Origin: Pseudomonas fluorescens
GTDB taxonomy: Bacteria > Pseudomonadota > Gammaproteobacteria > Pseudomonadales > Pseudomonadaceae
DNA: 64,000 bases
Assembly (NCBI RefSeq): GCF_902498195.1
Contig: NZ_CABVIY010000009.1
Coordinates: forward strand, 124,001-188,000
Reading direction: 5' to 3'
The notes under the pieces were generated by a model that was given only the letters and a program-made list of their open reading frames with translations, was not told the DNA's origin and made no database searches. Positions 1 to 9,112 of the stretch are shown in pieces; position 1 is the first letter of the stretch, and each line of letters opens with the position of its first letter. Both the position numbers and the translations under genes were made by a program.

Positions 1-19
1 CCAGGAATAAGGAACGGCT

Positions 20-487
20 GTGCGACTGCGACTGATCGCCGTCGGTTCACGCATGCCCAAGTGGGTGGAAGAAGGCTGGCATGAATATGCCAAGCGTCTT
101 CCGTCCGAGCTGGCGCTGGAACTGGTGGAAATACCGCTCAATACCCGTGGCAAGAACGCCGACGTGGCGCGCTTCATCCGTCAGGAAGGCGAAGCCATGC
201 TGGCCAAGGTCGGGCCGAACGAGCGCGTTGTCACCCTCGAAGTCCACGGCAAGCCCTGGAGTACCGAGCAACTGGCGGTCGAGCTCGATCGCTGGCGCCT
301 GGATTCGCGCACGGTCAATTTCATGGTCGGCGGCCCCGAAGGGCTGGCGCCGGAAGTCTGTGCGCGTGCCGATCAGCGCTGGTCGCTCTCGCCGCTGACA
401 TTGCCGCACCCGTTGGTGCGCATTTTGATCGGCGAACAGCTGTATCGTGCCTGGACCGTGCTGTCCGGCCACCCTTACCACAAGTAA
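20..487 (+). CDS. rlmH: 23S rRNA pseudouridine-1915 N3-methyltransferase RlmH
   Basis: RlmH uses SAM to methylate pseudouridine 1915 of 23S rRNA in helix 69 of assembled 70S ribosomes. The 155-residue product has the usual length and the SPOUT knot motif GGPEG at residues 104-108, followed by the family C-terminus (RILIGEQLYRAW, ending HPYHK). The start is GTG, with AAGGAA about 6 bases upstream at 9-14. A possible upstream reading frame ending TAA at 8-10 would fit rsfS, the usual neighbour, but too little is visible to call it. mrdA follows after 10 bases, so these genes probably share a transcript. Family assignment is very secure. Confidence 0.97.
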   Translation: MRLRLIAVGSRMPKWVEEGWHEYAKRLPSELALELVEIPLNTRGKNADVARFIRQEGEAMLAKVGPNERVVTLEVHGKPWSTEQLAVELDRWRLDSRTVNFMVGGPEGLAPEVCARADQRWSLSPLTLPHPLVRILIGEQLYRAWTVLSGHPYHK

Positions 488-497
488 TCCTGCCCTC

Positions 498-2393
498 ATG
501 TCTCAACCGATCCGCATCAAGGACCACGAAAAAGACGCCCGTCTGGTGCGTGGCCGCGTCGTGTTCGGGGCAATTGCCGTGGTGGCGCTTATTTGTGTGC
601 TCATTGCGCGCCTGTATTTTCTGCAGGTGATCCAGTACGAGTACCACTCGACCCTGTCGGAAAACAACCGCGTCCATGTGCAGCCGATTCCGCCGACGCG
701 CGGGCTGATTTTCGACCGAAATGGCGTGGTGATTGCCGATAACCGGCCGAGCTTCAGCCTGAGCATGACCCGCGAACGCTCCGGCGACTGGCAACAGGTG
801 CTGGACGTGATCGTCGAGGTGCTGGAGCTGACGCCCGAGGATCGGGTGATCTTCGAGAAGCGCATGCGCCAGGGGCGCCGGCCGTTCGAACCGGTGCCGA
901 TCCTGTTCGAGCTGACCGAGGAACAGATCGCACGGATCGCCGTGAACCAGTTCCGGCTGCCCGGGGTAGAAGTGGTGGCGCAATTGGTTCGCCACTACCC
1001 GCAGGGCGCGCATTTCGCGCACTCGGTGGGCTACATGGGGCGGATCAACGAGAAAGAGTTGAAGTCCCTTGATCCGGTCAACTACAGCGGCACCCACCAC
1101 ATCGGCAAAACCGGCATCGAACGGTTCTACGAGCCGGAGTTGCACGGCCAGGTGGGATACGAGGAAGTCGAGACCAACGCCCGGGGCCGCGTTCTGCGCG
1201 TGCTCAAGCGTACCGATCCGATTCCCGGCAAGGACATCGTCCTGAGCCTGGACATCAAGTTGCAGGAAGCCGCCGAAGCCGCGCTTGGCGGTCGACGCGG
1301 TGCCGTGGTGGCGCTGGACCCGAAAACCGGCGAGGTGCTGGCGATGGTCAGCCAGCCGAGTTTCGACCCGAACCTGTTTGTCACCGGCATCAGCTTCAAG
1401 GCTTATTCCGAGCTGCGCGACTCCATCGACCGACCGCTGTTCAACCGTGTGCTGCGCGGTTTGTATCCGCCAGGTTCGACGATCAAGCCGGCCGTGGCGA
1501 TTGCCGGCCTGGACGCAGGGGTGGTGACGGCCTCGTCCCGGGTGTTCGACCCGGGCTACTACATGCTGCCCAACTATGACCACAAGTACCGCAACTGGAA
1601 CCGTACCGGTGACGGCTTCGTGGATCTCGATACGGCGATCATGCGTTCCAACGACACCTATTTCTATGATCTGGCCCACAAGCTGGGGATCGATCGGTTG
1701 TCGGCGTACATGAGCAAGTTCGGCATCGGCCAGAAGGTCTCCCTGGACATGTTCGAAGAATCGCCGGGGTTGATGCCGACCCGGGAATGGAAGCGCGCGA
1801 CGCGTCGTCAGGCGTGGTTCCCGGGTGAAACGCTGATTCTCGGGATCGGCCAGGGCTACATGCAATCGACACCGTTGCAGTTGGCCCAGGCCACGGCCCT
1901 GGTGGCCAACAAGGGCATCTGGAACCGCCCGCACCTGGCCAAGACCATCGAAGGCGAGAAACCGGTGGATCAGAACCCGATGCCGGACATCATCCTGCGC
2001 GACCCGTCTGACTGGACCAAGGTCAACCACGGCATGCAGCAGGTAATGCATGGCGCCCGGGGTACGGCACGCAAGGCTTCAATCGGTGCGCAATACCGGA
2101 TCGCCGGCAAAAGTGGTACGGCCCAGGTGGTCGCGATCAAGCAGGGCGAGAAATACGACCGTTCCAAGGTTCAGGAACGCCATCGCGACCACGCCTTGTT
2201 CGTGGGTTTTGCACCCGCCGATGATCCGAAGATCGTGGTGTCGGTGATGGTCGAGAACGGTGAATCCGGCTCCGGCGTCGCCGCGCCAGTGGTTCGTCAA
2301 GTCATGGACGCCTGGTTGCTGGACCAGGACGGCCACCTCAAGGCCGAGTACGCCAACCCTATCAGTGCGGAGGCTACCGCCCATGATGAATAA
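498..2393 (+). CDS. mrdA: Penicillin-binding protein 2 (peptidoglycan DD-transpeptidase MrdA)
   Basis: PBP2 is the monofunctional class B transpeptidase of the elongasome; it cross-links the glycan strands polymerised by RodA in the inner membrane and periplasm. The 631-residue protein has one N-terminal membrane segment (about residues 22-45), a dimerisation/pedestal region, and a transpeptidase domain with the three active-site motifs: SxxK with Ser327 (GSTIK), SxN at Ser384 (SND) and KSG at Lys538. I chose the ATG at 498 (MSQPIRIKDHEKD) over an in-frame start at 447 that lies inside rlmH. It overlaps rodA by 11 bases, which suggests translational coupling of the synthase pair. Confidence 0.97.
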   Translation: MSQPIRIKDHEKDARLVRGRVVFGAIAVVALICVLIARLYFLQVIQYEYHSTLSENNRVHVQPIPPTRGLIFDRNGVVIADNRPSFSLSMTRERSGDWQQVLDVIVEVLELTPEDRVIFEKRMRQGRRPFEPVPILFELTEEQIARIAVNQFRLPGVEVVAQLVRHYPQGAHFAHSVGYMGRINEKELKSLDPVNYSGTHHIGKTGIERFYEPELHGQVGYEEVETNARGRVLRVLKRTDPIPGKDIVLSLDIKLQEAAEAALGGRRGAVVALDPKTGEVLAMVSQPSFDPNLFVTGISFKAYSELRDSIDRPLFNRVLRGLYPPGSTIKPAVAIAGLDAGVVTASSRVFDPGYYMLPNYDHKYRNWNRTGDGFVDLDTAIMRSNDTYFYDLAHKLGIDRLSAYMSKFGIGQKVSLDMFEESPGLMPTREWKRATRRQAWFPGETLILGIGQGYMQSTPLQLAQATALVANKGIWNRPHLAKTIEGEKPVDQNPMPDIILRDPSDWTKVNHGMQQVMHGARGTARKASIGAQYRIAGKSGTAQVVAIKQGEKYDRSKVQERHRDHALFVGFAPADDPKIVVSVMVENGESGSGVAAPVVRQVMDAWLLDQDGHLKAEYANPISAEATAHDE

Positions 2394-3528
2394 CTTTGAT
2401 CGCATGCTCTCCAGCGAGGATGTGATGCGGCGTCGCGCGACGCTGTTGCAGCGAATGCATATTGATGGCGTGTTGCTGATCCTGCTGTTGACGCTGGCCG
2501 CCGGCAGCCTGTTCGTCCTCTATTCCGCCAGTGGCAAAAGCTGGGACCTGCTGGCCAAGCAGGCCACTTCATTCGGCATCGGTCTGGTGTCGATGATCGT
2601 CATCGCCCAGTTCGAGCCGCGCTTCATGGCGCGCTGGGTGCCGGTTGGCTATGTGGTCGGCGTGTTGTTGCTGGTGGTGGTGGACGTGATGGGCCACAAC
2701 GCCATGGGCGCCACGCGCTGGATCAACATCCCCGGTGTGGTCCGCTTCCAGCCATCGGAGTTCATGAAGATCCTGATGCCGGCGACCATTGCCTGGTACC
2801 TGTCCAAGCGCACCTTGCCTCCACAGCTCAAGCATGTGGGCATCAGCCTGATGCTGATTGGTGTGCCGTTCATTTTGATCGTGCGCCAGCCGGACCTCGG
2901 CACTTCGCTGCTGATCCTGGCCGGTGGCGCGTTCGTGCTGTTCATGGGTGGCCTGCGCTGGCGCTGGATTCTCAGTGTGCTCGCCGCTGCCGTGCCCGTG
3001 GCCATCGCCATGTGGTTCTTCATCATGCACGACTACCAGAAGCAGCGGATCCTGACGTTCCTCGACCCGGAAAGCGATCCGTTGGGCACCGGCTGGAACA
3101 TCATCCAGTCCAAGGCAGCCATTGGCTCCGGCGGCGTGTTCGGCAAAGGCTGGCTGCTGGGCACCCAGTCGCACCTGGATTTCCTCCCGGAAAGCCACAC
3201 CGACTTCATCATTGCGGTCCTGGGGGAAGAGTTCGGTCTGGTCGGTATCTGCGCACTGCTGCTGATCTACCTGCTGTTGATCGGGCGCGGGCTGGTGATT
3301 ACCGCGCAGGCCCAGACGCTGTTCGGCAAGTTGCTGGCGGGCGCCCTGACCATGACGTTTTTTGTATATGTTTTCGTAAACATCGGTATGGTCAGCGGCT
3401 TGTTGCCGGTGGTGGGGGTGCCGTTGCCGTTCATTAGCTACGGAGGAACTTCGCTGGTGACGCTGCTGTCAGCGTTTGGGGTTTTGATGTCGATCCATAC
3501 CCATCGCAAGTGGATCGCGCAGGTTTGA
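2383..3528 (+). CDS. rodA: Rod shape-determining SEDS glycosyltransferase RodA
   Basis: RodA is the SEDS-family peptidoglycan polymerase that partners with PBP2 during cylindrical elongation. The 381-residue protein is almost entirely hydrophobic with about ten membrane segments and carries the family loop containing FLPESHTDFIIAVLGEEFG (near residue 270), the C-terminal PFISYGGTS motif, and a short basic tail. GGAGG at 2369-2373 lies 9 bases before ATG 2383; an adjacent ATG at 2386 is equally possible. The coding region starts inside the end of mrdA, the classic arrangement, and mltB follows 17 bases after its stop. Confidence 0.96.
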   Translation: MMNNFDRMLSSEDVMRRRATLLQRMHIDGVLLILLLTLAAGSLFVLYSASGKSWDLLAKQATSFGIGLVSMIVIAQFEPRFMARWVPVGYVVGVLLLVVVDVMGHNAMGATRWINIPGVVRFQPSEFMKILMPATIAWYLSKRTLPPQLKHVGISLMLIGVPFILIVRQPDLGTSLLILAGGAFVLFMGGLRWRWILSVLAAAVPVAIAMWFFIMHDYQKQRILTFLDPESDPLGTGWNIIQSKAAIGSGGVFGKGWLLGTQSHLDFLPESHTDFIIAVLGEEFGLVGICALLLIYLLLIGRGLVITAQAQTLFGKLLAGALTMTFFVYVFVNIGMVSGLLPVVGVPLPFISYGGTSLVTLLSAFGVLMSIHTHRKWIAQV

Positions 3529-3545
3529 ATAAGGTGAAGAGTTCA

Positions 3546-4556
3546 ATGCAAGCAATGCGTGGCTGGGCGACTCGATATGCGCCGTGGGTCGGCCTGGTAA
3601 GCATCCTTGGCACCGCGCAGGAAGCGTTGGCCGGCGATTACGAAGGTTCACCCCAGGTGGCGGAGTTCGTCGGTGAAATGACTCGCGACTACGGGTTCGC
3701 CGGCGAACAGTTGATGGGGGTGTTCCGTGAAGCCGAGCGCAAGCAGTCGATTCTGGACGCGATCTCGAAACCTGCCGAACGGGTCAAGCAGTGGAGTGAA
3801 TATCGCCCGATGTTCATCACCGACGCGCGCATCGCCCGTGGCGTGGACTTCTGGCGCCAGCACGAAGCGGTATTGGCCCGTGCCGAGCAAGAGTATGGCG
3901 TGCCTGCGCAGGTCATCGTTTCGATCATCGGCGTCGAGACATTTTTCGGTCGCAATACCGGCAATTTCCGCGTCATCGATGCCTTGTCGACCCTGGGTTT
4001 CGACTATCCTCCCCGTGCCGAATTTTTCCGCAAGGAATTGCGCGAGTTCCTGTTGCTGGCCCGGGAAGAGCAGGTTGACCCGTTGACCCTCAAGGGCTCC
4101 TACGCGGGTGCCATGGGGTTGCCGCAATTCATGCCGAGCAGCTTTCGCGCCTATGCGGTGGATTTCGACAGCGACGGTCACATCAATATCTGGAACAACC
4201 CGGACGATGCCATCGGCAGCGTCGCCAGCTATTTCAAGCGGCATGGCTGGGTCGCCGGCGAACCGGTGGTCAGCCGCGCCGATGTGCGGGGCGATCAGGT
4301 GGACGAAGGTTTGACCACCGGGATCGAGCCGACTAAAACCGTTGGAGAGTTGCGAGCCCTGGGCTGGTCAAGTCATGATGCGCTGCGCGATGATATGCCG
4401 GTTACCGCTTTCCGCCTGGAAGGCGACAATGGCCCTGAATACTGGATGGGCCTGAAGAATTTTTATGCAATCACGCGTTATAACCGCAGCGTGATGTACG
4501 CCATGGCGGTACATCAACTGTCTGAACAGCTGGTCCAAGCACGGGGCGTCAAGTAA
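3546..4556 (+). CDS. mltB: Membrane-bound/periplasmic lytic murein transglycosylase B
   Basis: This enzyme cleaves the MurNAc-GlcNAc bond to leave 1,6-anhydro ends. The 336-residue protein has a signal peptide ending near ALA-GDYEGS (about residue 29). There is no lipobox, so it is probably the soluble form (SltB1-like in P. aeruginosa nomenclature). The catalytic Glu is Glu131 in GVETFFGR, followed by the MltB family motif AGAMGLPQFMPSS. An upstream in-frame ATG at 3510 overlaps rodA; I prefer 3546 because AAGGTGAAG at 3531-3539 is well spaced. Its position between rodA and rlpA ties it to elongation or septal remodelling. Its paralogue at 10193-11515 is a lipoprotein. Confidence 0.93.
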   Translation: MQAMRGWATRYAPWVGLVSILGTAQEALAGDYEGSPQVAEFVGEMTRDYGFAGEQLMGVFREAERKQSILDAISKPAERVKQWSEYRPMFITDARIARGVDFWRQHEAVLARAEQEYGVPAQVIVSIIGVETFFGRNTGNFRVIDALSTLGFDYPPRAEFFRKELREFLLLAREEQVDPLTLKGSYAGAMGLPQFMPSSFRAYAVDFDSDGHINIWNNPDDAIGSVASYFKRHGWVAGEPVVSRADVRGDQVDEGLTTGIEPTKTVGELRALGWSSHDALRDDMPVTAFRLEGDNGPEYWMGLKNFYAITRYNRSVMYAMAVHQLSEQLVQARGVK

Positions 4557-5566
4557 TGCGGGCATTGCCTATGAATAAACCCCTGAAGCTGATGGCATTT
4601 GCCGCGTTGGCCCTGCTGGTCGCCAGTTGCTCGACCAGTCGCTCTCCGACGCAGAAGTCGTCCACCGCCGTGCGCTCGGCGCCGGGGCTGGACATCAATC
4701 GCGCCCACAAGGATGGCGCGCCGTGGTGGGATGTCGATGTGACGCGCATCCCGGATGCCACGCCGACCCTGCACACCGGTCCGTACAAGGCCGCTCCGTA
4801 CTCGGTACTTGGCAAAACCTACTTTCCGCTGCAAGAGTCCAAGACCTACGTGCAATCGGGCACGGCGTCCTGGTACGGCACCAAGTTCCATGGCCAGAAC
4901 ACCGCCAACGGCGAAGTCTATGACCTGTACGGCATGAGTGCCGCTCACAAGACCCTGCCGCTGCCGAGTTACGTTCGGGTGACTAACCTGGACAACAACA
5001 GGACCGTGATCCTGCGGGTCAACGACCGCGGGCCGTTCTATTCGGACCGGATCATCGACCTGTCCTACGCCGCCGCCAAGAAGCTCGGTTACGCCGAAAC
5101 CGGCACCGCGCGCGTCAAGGTCGAAGGCATCGATCCGCAGCAGTGGTGGGCAGCCAAGGGCCGTCCGGCGCCTTTAATGCTCAACGAGCCGCAGGTCGCG
5201 CAGAATAGCGCCCCGGTGATCACGGCCTCGGCCGGCACTGTCGAGCAATGGACACCACCGCCGCAGCAACACGCCGCCGCAGTCGTCCCTGTTCAACTTG
5301 CCGACGCAAAAAAAAACGCTTCTGCACCAGCCTCTGGCCAGTATCTGCAGGTGGGCGCGTTCGCCAACCCGGACGCTGCAGAACTCCTGAGGTCGAAGCT
5401 CAGCGGGATGGTGAACGCTCCGGTGTTCATCAGCTCGATCGTGCGTAACCAACAGACGCTGCATCGGGTGCGCATGGGGCCGATCGGTTCGCCGGGAGAA
5501 ATCCAGCAGGTGCAGAACAGTGTGCGCCTGGCCAATCTCGGTTCGCCGAGCGTGGTCACAGAGTAA
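4556..5566 (+). CDS. rlpA: Septal ring lytic transglycosylase RlpA (lipoprotein, DPBB plus SPOR)
   Basis: RlpA is an outer-membrane lipoprotein; in P. aeruginosa it is a lytic transglycosylase acting on glycans stripped of stem peptides at the septum. The 336-residue product has a lipobox (LVASC, Cys25), a double-psi beta-barrel with SGTASWYGTKFHGQ and the catalytic-region NGEVYD and NDRGPF motifs at about residues 100-190, a low-complexity Gln/Pro linker, and a C-terminal SPOR domain (about 258-336) that binds denuded glycan. The ATG overlaps the mltB stop as TAATG, which supports coupled translation. A second ATG five codons later (4571) would still give a complete signal. Confidence 0.95.
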   Translation: MRALPMNKPLKLMAFAALALLVASCSTSRSPTQKSSTAVRSAPGLDINRAHKDGAPWWDVDVTRIPDATPTLHTGPYKAAPYSVLGKTYFPLQESKTYVQSGTASWYGTKFHGQNTANGEVYDLYGMSAAHKTLPLPSYVRVTNLDNNRTVILRVNDRGPFYSDRIIDLSYAAAKKLGYAETGTARVKVEGIDPQQWWAAKGRPAPLMLNEPQVAQNSAPVITASAGTVEQWTPPPQQHAAAVVPVQLADAKKNASAPASGQYLQVGAFANPDAAELLRSKLSGMVNAPVFISSIVRNQQTLHRVRMGPIGSPGEIQQVQNSVRLANLGSPSVVTE

Positions 5567-5678
5567 AACGTAGGACTTGATTGACGGTTCGCTTGCGGTT
5601 TTGGGGGGCGGACCAGGTTGTTGGCTCTTTGAAGAACAAAAGCCCGGCAAGGGTTGCAGAGTGAACGACTGAATACGC

Positions 5679-5711
5679 GACAGCCCTTTAGAAGCTGTCT
5701 GATTAGTTTTT
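5679..5711 (+). terminator. Weak hairpin in the rlpA-dacC spacer
   Basis: A 6-bp stem GACAGC/GCTGTC with a 9-base loop is followed after a few bases by a T run. It lies 113 bases after rlpA and 40 before dacC. It could partly terminate the upstream operon or be a leader structure for dacC. The stem is short and the T run is not adjacent, so confidence is low. Confidence 0.25.
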
Positions 5712-5750
5712 GCCCTCGGGCAAGTTTCCATTAGCGATTTCGAGAGACGG

Positions 5751-6908
5751 ATGAACATCACCACCTTTGCCAAACGCCTGTGCCTTCTAGTCCCGCTGCT
5801 CCTCTCACCTGCCGCGTTCGCGGTCGAGATGATGCCGTCGCCACCGCAACTGGCCGCCAAGGCCTACGTGCTCATGGACGCCAGCAGCGGCAACGTGCTG
5901 GTCGAAAACAATGGTGACCAGCGTCTGCCGCCAGCCAGCCTGACCAAGCTGATGACAGCGTACATCGCGACCCTGGAAATCCGTCGTGGCCAGATCGGTG
6001 AAAACGATCCGGTGACCGTCAGCGAAAACGCCTGGCGTACCGGCGGTTCGCGGATGTTCATCAAGGTCGGCTCGCAGGTCACGGTCAGCGACTTGCTGCA
6101 CGGCATCATCATCCAGTCGGGCAACGACGCGAGTGTCGCGCTCTCCGAGCACATCGCCGGCAGCGAAGACGCCTTCGCCGACATGATGAACAAAACCGTT
6201 GGCGACCTGGGCATGACCAACAGCCACTTCATGAACCCGACCGGTCTGCCGAACCCCGAGCACTACTCGTCGGCTCACGACATGGCCGTGCTGGCTCGCG
6301 CAATCATCCACGAAGACCCGGCTCACTACGCGATCTACTCGCAGAAAGAGTTCTTCTGGAACGGTATCAAGCAACCGAACCGCAACCTGCTGCTGTGGCG
6401 CGACAAGACCGTCGATGGCCTGAAGACCGGCCACACCGACGAAGCGGGCTACTGCATGGTGTCTTCGGCCGTGCGTGATGGCATGCGCCTGATCGCCGTG
6501 GTGTTCGGCACCAACAGCGAAGTGGCTCGTGCCGCCGAGACCCAGAAGCTGCTGACCTACGGTTTCCGTTTCTTCGAAACCCAGACCTTCTATCAGAAAG
6601 GTGCCGAGCTGGCTCAGGCCCCTGTCTGGAAAGGCGCCACCAATCAGGTCAAGGCCGGTCTGGCTGAAGACCTGACCATGACCCTGCCCAAAGGCCAGCT
6701 GAAAAAGCTCGCGGCCAGCATGACCATGAACCCGCAACTGGTTGCGCCCATCGCCAAGGGCGACGTGATCGGTAAAGTCGAAGTCAAACTGGAAGACAAG
6801 GTGGTGCACAGCGCCGACCTGATCGCTCTGGATGGCGTCGAAGAGGGTGGTATCTTCCGCCGCATGTGGGATAGCATCCGTCTATTCTTCTACGGCTTGT
6901 TCAACTGA
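5751..6908 (+). CDS. dacC: D-alanyl-D-alanine carboxypeptidase (PBP5/6 family)
   Basis: This enzyme removes the terminal D-Ala from pentapeptide stems and so limits cross-linking; it is periplasmic and bound to the inner membrane by a C-terminal amphipathic helix. The 385-residue precursor has a signal peptide (cleavage near FAVEMM). Serine-protease-like motifs are Ser63-xx-Lys66 (SLTK), Ser123-Gly-Asn (SGN) and Lys225-Thr-Gly (KTG). They are followed by the PBP5 C-terminal beta domain and the terminal helix (about IRLFFYGLFN). It is separated from rlpA by 184 bases and probably has its own promoter there. The symbol follows Pseudomonas usage and the neighbours; E. coli names for the family are dacA/dacC. 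Confidence 0.93.
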   Translation: MNITTFAKRLCLLVPLLLSPAAFAVEMMPSPPQLAAKAYVLMDASSGNVLVENNGDQRLPPASLTKLMTAYIATLEIRRGQIGENDPVTVSENAWRTGGSRMFIKVGSQVTVSDLLHGIIIQSGNDASVALSEHIAGSEDAFADMMNKTVGDLGMTNSHFMNPTGLPNPEHYSSAHDMAVLARAIIHEDPAHYAIYSQKEFFWNGIKQPNRNLLLWRDKTVDGLKTGHTDEAGYCMVSSAVRDGMRLIAVVFGTNSEVARAAETQKLLTYGFRFFETQTFYQKGAELAQAPVWKGATNQVKAGLAEDLTMTLPKGQLKKLAASMTMNPQLVAPIAKGDVIGKVEVKLEDKVVHSADLIALDGVEEGGIFRRMWDSIRLFFYGLFN

Positions 6909-6925
6909 TAGTGTGCACCTGCATG

Positions 6926-6950
6926 GCCCCGCGCTCATTCGGCGTGGGGC
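6926..6950 (+). other. Hairpin downstream of dacC
   Basis: A 9-bp stem (GCCCCGCGC with GCGTGGGGC, one G-U pair) encloses a 7-base loop directly after the dacC stop. No T run follows, so it may be an mRNA 3' stabiliser or a weak attenuator between dacC and the ybeD-lipB-lipA genes, not a clear intrinsic terminator. Confidence 0.35.
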
Positions 6951-6992
6951 TATGCCCGTCGCCACGGCTTACGCTTACGAGGCCGTTACGCC

Positions 6993-7268
6993 ATGACCGA
7001 TACCGAAGTAAAGGCGCCTAAGATCGAATTCCCTGCCAATGATTACCCGGTTAAGGTGATCAGCGACACGGGTGTGGGCAACAAGGACAAGATCATCGAC
7101 ATCGTTCGCAAACACGCAAAGATCAATGATGAGCGTGTGGACGAGCGTCAAAGCAGCAACGGTAAATACACCACGATTCAGTTGCACATCGTCGCCACCG
7201 ATCAGGACCAGCTGTACAACATCAACAGCGAACTGCGGGCTACCGGCTTCGTGCACATGGTGCTGTGA
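6993..7268 (+). CDS. ybeD: DUF493 (YbeD) family protein
   Basis: This is a 91-residue cytoplasmic protein of the YbeD/DUF493 family, a small ACT-like alpha-beta fold with no established biochemical role. The family typically sits between the DD-carboxypeptidase gene and lipB, exactly as here. The conserved core IEFPANDYPVKV and the C-terminal segment ELRATGFVHMVL are visible. The stop codon overlaps the lipB ATG as TGATG, so it is translationally coupled to lipB. A regulatory role in lipoate metabolism has been suggested only from gene context. Confidence 0.93.
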   Translation: MTDTEVKAPKIEFPANDYPVKVISDTGVGNKDKIIDIVRKHAKINDERVDERQSSNGKYTTIQLHIVATDQDQLYNINSELRATGFVHMVL

Positions 7269-7915
7269 TGTCCGGCACGCTGGGCTTTCGCGAGCTTGGC
7301 CAGATGGCTTACGAGCCGGTCTGGCATGCCATGCAGCGCTTCACCAACGAACGCGGCAGCGATGCAGCCGACGAAGTCTGGCTGGTCGAGCACCCCTCGG
7401 TTTTCACCCAGGGGCAGGCCGGCAAGGCCGAGCATCTGTTGCTGCCGGGAGATATCCCGGTGGTGCAGGTCGATCGTGGTGGCCAGGTGACTTACCACGG
7501 CCCCGGCCAACTGGTGGTCTACCTGTTGCTGGACGTGCGCAAGCTGGGTTTCGGCGTGCGTGAACTGGTGACCCGCATGGAGTCATGCCTGATCGAGCTG
7601 CTCGCCAGCTACGGCGTGGCGGCTGCGGCCAAGCCCGATGCACCGGGTGTCTACGTTGACGGCGCGAAAATCGCTTCCCTGGGTCTGCGGATCCGCCATG
7701 GTTGTTCCTTTCATGGCCTGGCCCTGAACGTGGACATGAACCTGGAACCGTTTCGACGGATTAATCCCTGCGGCTACGCCGGGCTGGCGATGACCCAGCT
7801 GAGCGATCACGCAGGATCGATTGAATTTGCCGAGGTAAGTGCCCGGCTGCGCGCGCAGCTCGTCAAACACCTCGACTATGCTGAGCAGACGACCCTCACG
7901 GGCGGAATCGACTGA
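7268..7915 (+). CDS. lipB: Octanoyl-[acyl carrier protein]:protein octanoyltransferase LipB
   Basis: LipB moves octanoate from octanoyl-ACP to lipoyl domains of 2-oxoacid dehydrogenases and the glycine cleavage H protein, the first step of lipoate synthesis. The 215-residue protein has the RGGQVTYHGPGQL substrate-site motif, the catalytic Lys134 (GAKIASLG) and the acyl-thioester Cys168 (NPCGYAGL). The ATG at 7268 overlaps the ybeD stop; a GTG one codon earlier is less likely. lipA starts one base after the stop, giving the standard lipB-lipA pair. Confidence 0.96.
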   Translation: MSGTLGFRELGQMAYEPVWHAMQRFTNERGSDAADEVWLVEHPSVFTQGQAGKAEHLLLPGDIPVVQVDRGGQVTYHGPGQLVVYLLLDVRKLGFGVRELVTRMESCLIELLASYGVAAAAKPDAPGVYVDGAKIASLGLRIRHGCSFHGLALNVDMNLEPFRRINPCGYAGLAMTQLSDHAGSIEFAEVSARLRAQLVKHLDYAEQTTLTGGID

Positions 7916-7916
7916 T

Positions 7917-8939
7917 ATGACTACTGATGCAGTGCAAACCATGATCCCGACGCTGGATGTCACCGAGCGTCCGGCCCCGCGTGCCAAGGTTGAAGCCGGC
8001 GTAAAGCTGCGCGGCGCCGAGAAGGTTGCACGCATCCCGGTGAAGATCATTCCGACCACTGAGTTGCCGAAGAAGCCGGACTGGATTCGCGTACGCATTC
8101 CGGTGTCTCCGGAAGTCGACCGCATCAAGGCGCTGTTGCGCAAACACAAGCTGCACAGCGTGTGCGAAGAGGCCTCCTGCCCGAACCTGGGCGAGTGCTT
8201 CTCCGGCGGTACCGCGACGTTCATGATCATGGGCGACATCTGCACCCGTCGCTGCCCGTTCTGCGACGTCGGCCACGGCCGTCCGAAGCCACTGGACGTC
8301 AACGAGCCGGAAAGCCTGGCCATCGCCATTGCCGACCTGCGCCTCAAGTACGTGGTGATCACTTCGGTGGACCGCGACGACCTGCGCGACGGCGGTGCCC
8401 AGCACTTCGCCGACTGCATCCGCGAAATCCGTAAACTGTCGCCGAACGTGCAGTTGGAAACCTTGGTTCCCGACTACCGTGGCCGCATGGACGTCGCCCT
8501 GGAAATCACCGCTGCCGAGCCGCCGGATGTGTTCAACCACAACCTGGAAACCGTGCCGCGCCTTTACAAGGCCGCGCGCCCTGGTTCGGACTACCAGTGG
8601 TCGCTGACCCTGCTGCAACGCTTCAAGCAGATGATGCCGCACATTCCGACCAAGTCCGGGCTGATGCTCGGCCTCGGTGAGACCGACGACGAAGTCATCG
8701 AAGTCATGAAGCGCATGCGCGAGCATGACATCGACATGCTGACCCTGGGCCAGTACCTGCAACCGTCCCGCAGCCACTTGCCGGTGCAGCGTTTTGTGCA
8801 CCCGGACACCTTTGCGTGGTTCGCCGAGGAAGGTTACAAGATGGGCTTCAAGAACGTCGCCTCCGGTCCGCTGGTACGTTCCTCGTACCACGCCGACGAA
8901 CAGGCCAAGCTGGTCAAGGCCGAGCTGATGTCGTCCTGA
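7917..8939 (+). CDS. lipA: Lipoyl synthase LipA
   Basis: LipA is a radical SAM enzyme that inserts two sulfurs into octanoyl-lysine to make the lipoyl cofactor, using an auxiliary 4Fe-4S cluster as sulfur donor. The 340-residue protein shows both Cys sets: the auxiliary cluster at Cys83, Cys88 and Cys94 (CEEASCPNLGEC), and the radical SAM cluster at Cys109, Cys113 and Cys116 (CTRRCPFC). The start ATG at 7917 (MTTDAVQTM) gives a typical Pseudomonas N-terminus; a longer frame from 7839 lies inside lipB. It is followed by a strong terminator, so it ends the ybeD-lipB-lipA operon. Confidence 0.97.
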   Translation: MTTDAVQTMIPTLDVTERPAPRAKVEAGVKLRGAEKVARIPVKIIPTTELPKKPDWIRVRIPVSPEVDRIKALLRKHKLHSVCEEASCPNLGECFSGGTATFMIMGDICTRRCPFCDVGHGRPKPLDVNEPESLAIAIADLRLKYVVITSVDRDDLRDGGAQHFADCIREIRKLSPNVQLETLVPDYRGRMDVALEITAAEPPDVFNHNLETVPRLYKAARPGSDYQWSLTLLQRFKQMMPHIPTKSGLMLGLGETDDEVIEVMKRMREHDIDMLTLGQYLQPSRSHLPVQRFVHPDTFAWFAEEGYKMGFKNVASGPLVRSSYHADEQAKLVKAELMSS

Positions 8940-8955
8940 TCGGCTACCAGCAATG

Positions 8956-8996
8956 AAAAACGCCCGCATGGCTTTTCGCCTTGCGGGCGTTTTTTT
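8956..8996 (+). terminator. Intrinsic terminator after lipA
   Basis: An 8-bp GC-rich stem (CGCCCGCA with TGCGGGCG, arms 8961-8968 and 8982-8989) is preceded by an A run and followed directly by seven Ts. The flanking A and T runs could also make it work on the opposite strand. Confidence 0.9.
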
Positions 8997-9112
8997 GCCT
9001 GGCCTACGGTAACAACAGCCGCTTCCCGCGATCTGGGGGGAAATGAACCCCTTCTGTTTGTCTCCGTTCCTGACTACTGTGTGCTGAAGTTTTCACCCAG
9101 GGAGATTCATGG

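Noticed and set aside
321..2051. Long open frame (576 codons) antisense to mrdA
   Set aside because: High-GC codon bias creates long antisense frames; its residues (many His, Arg, Gln) and lack of any family motif or ribosome site mark it as a shadow of mrdA.
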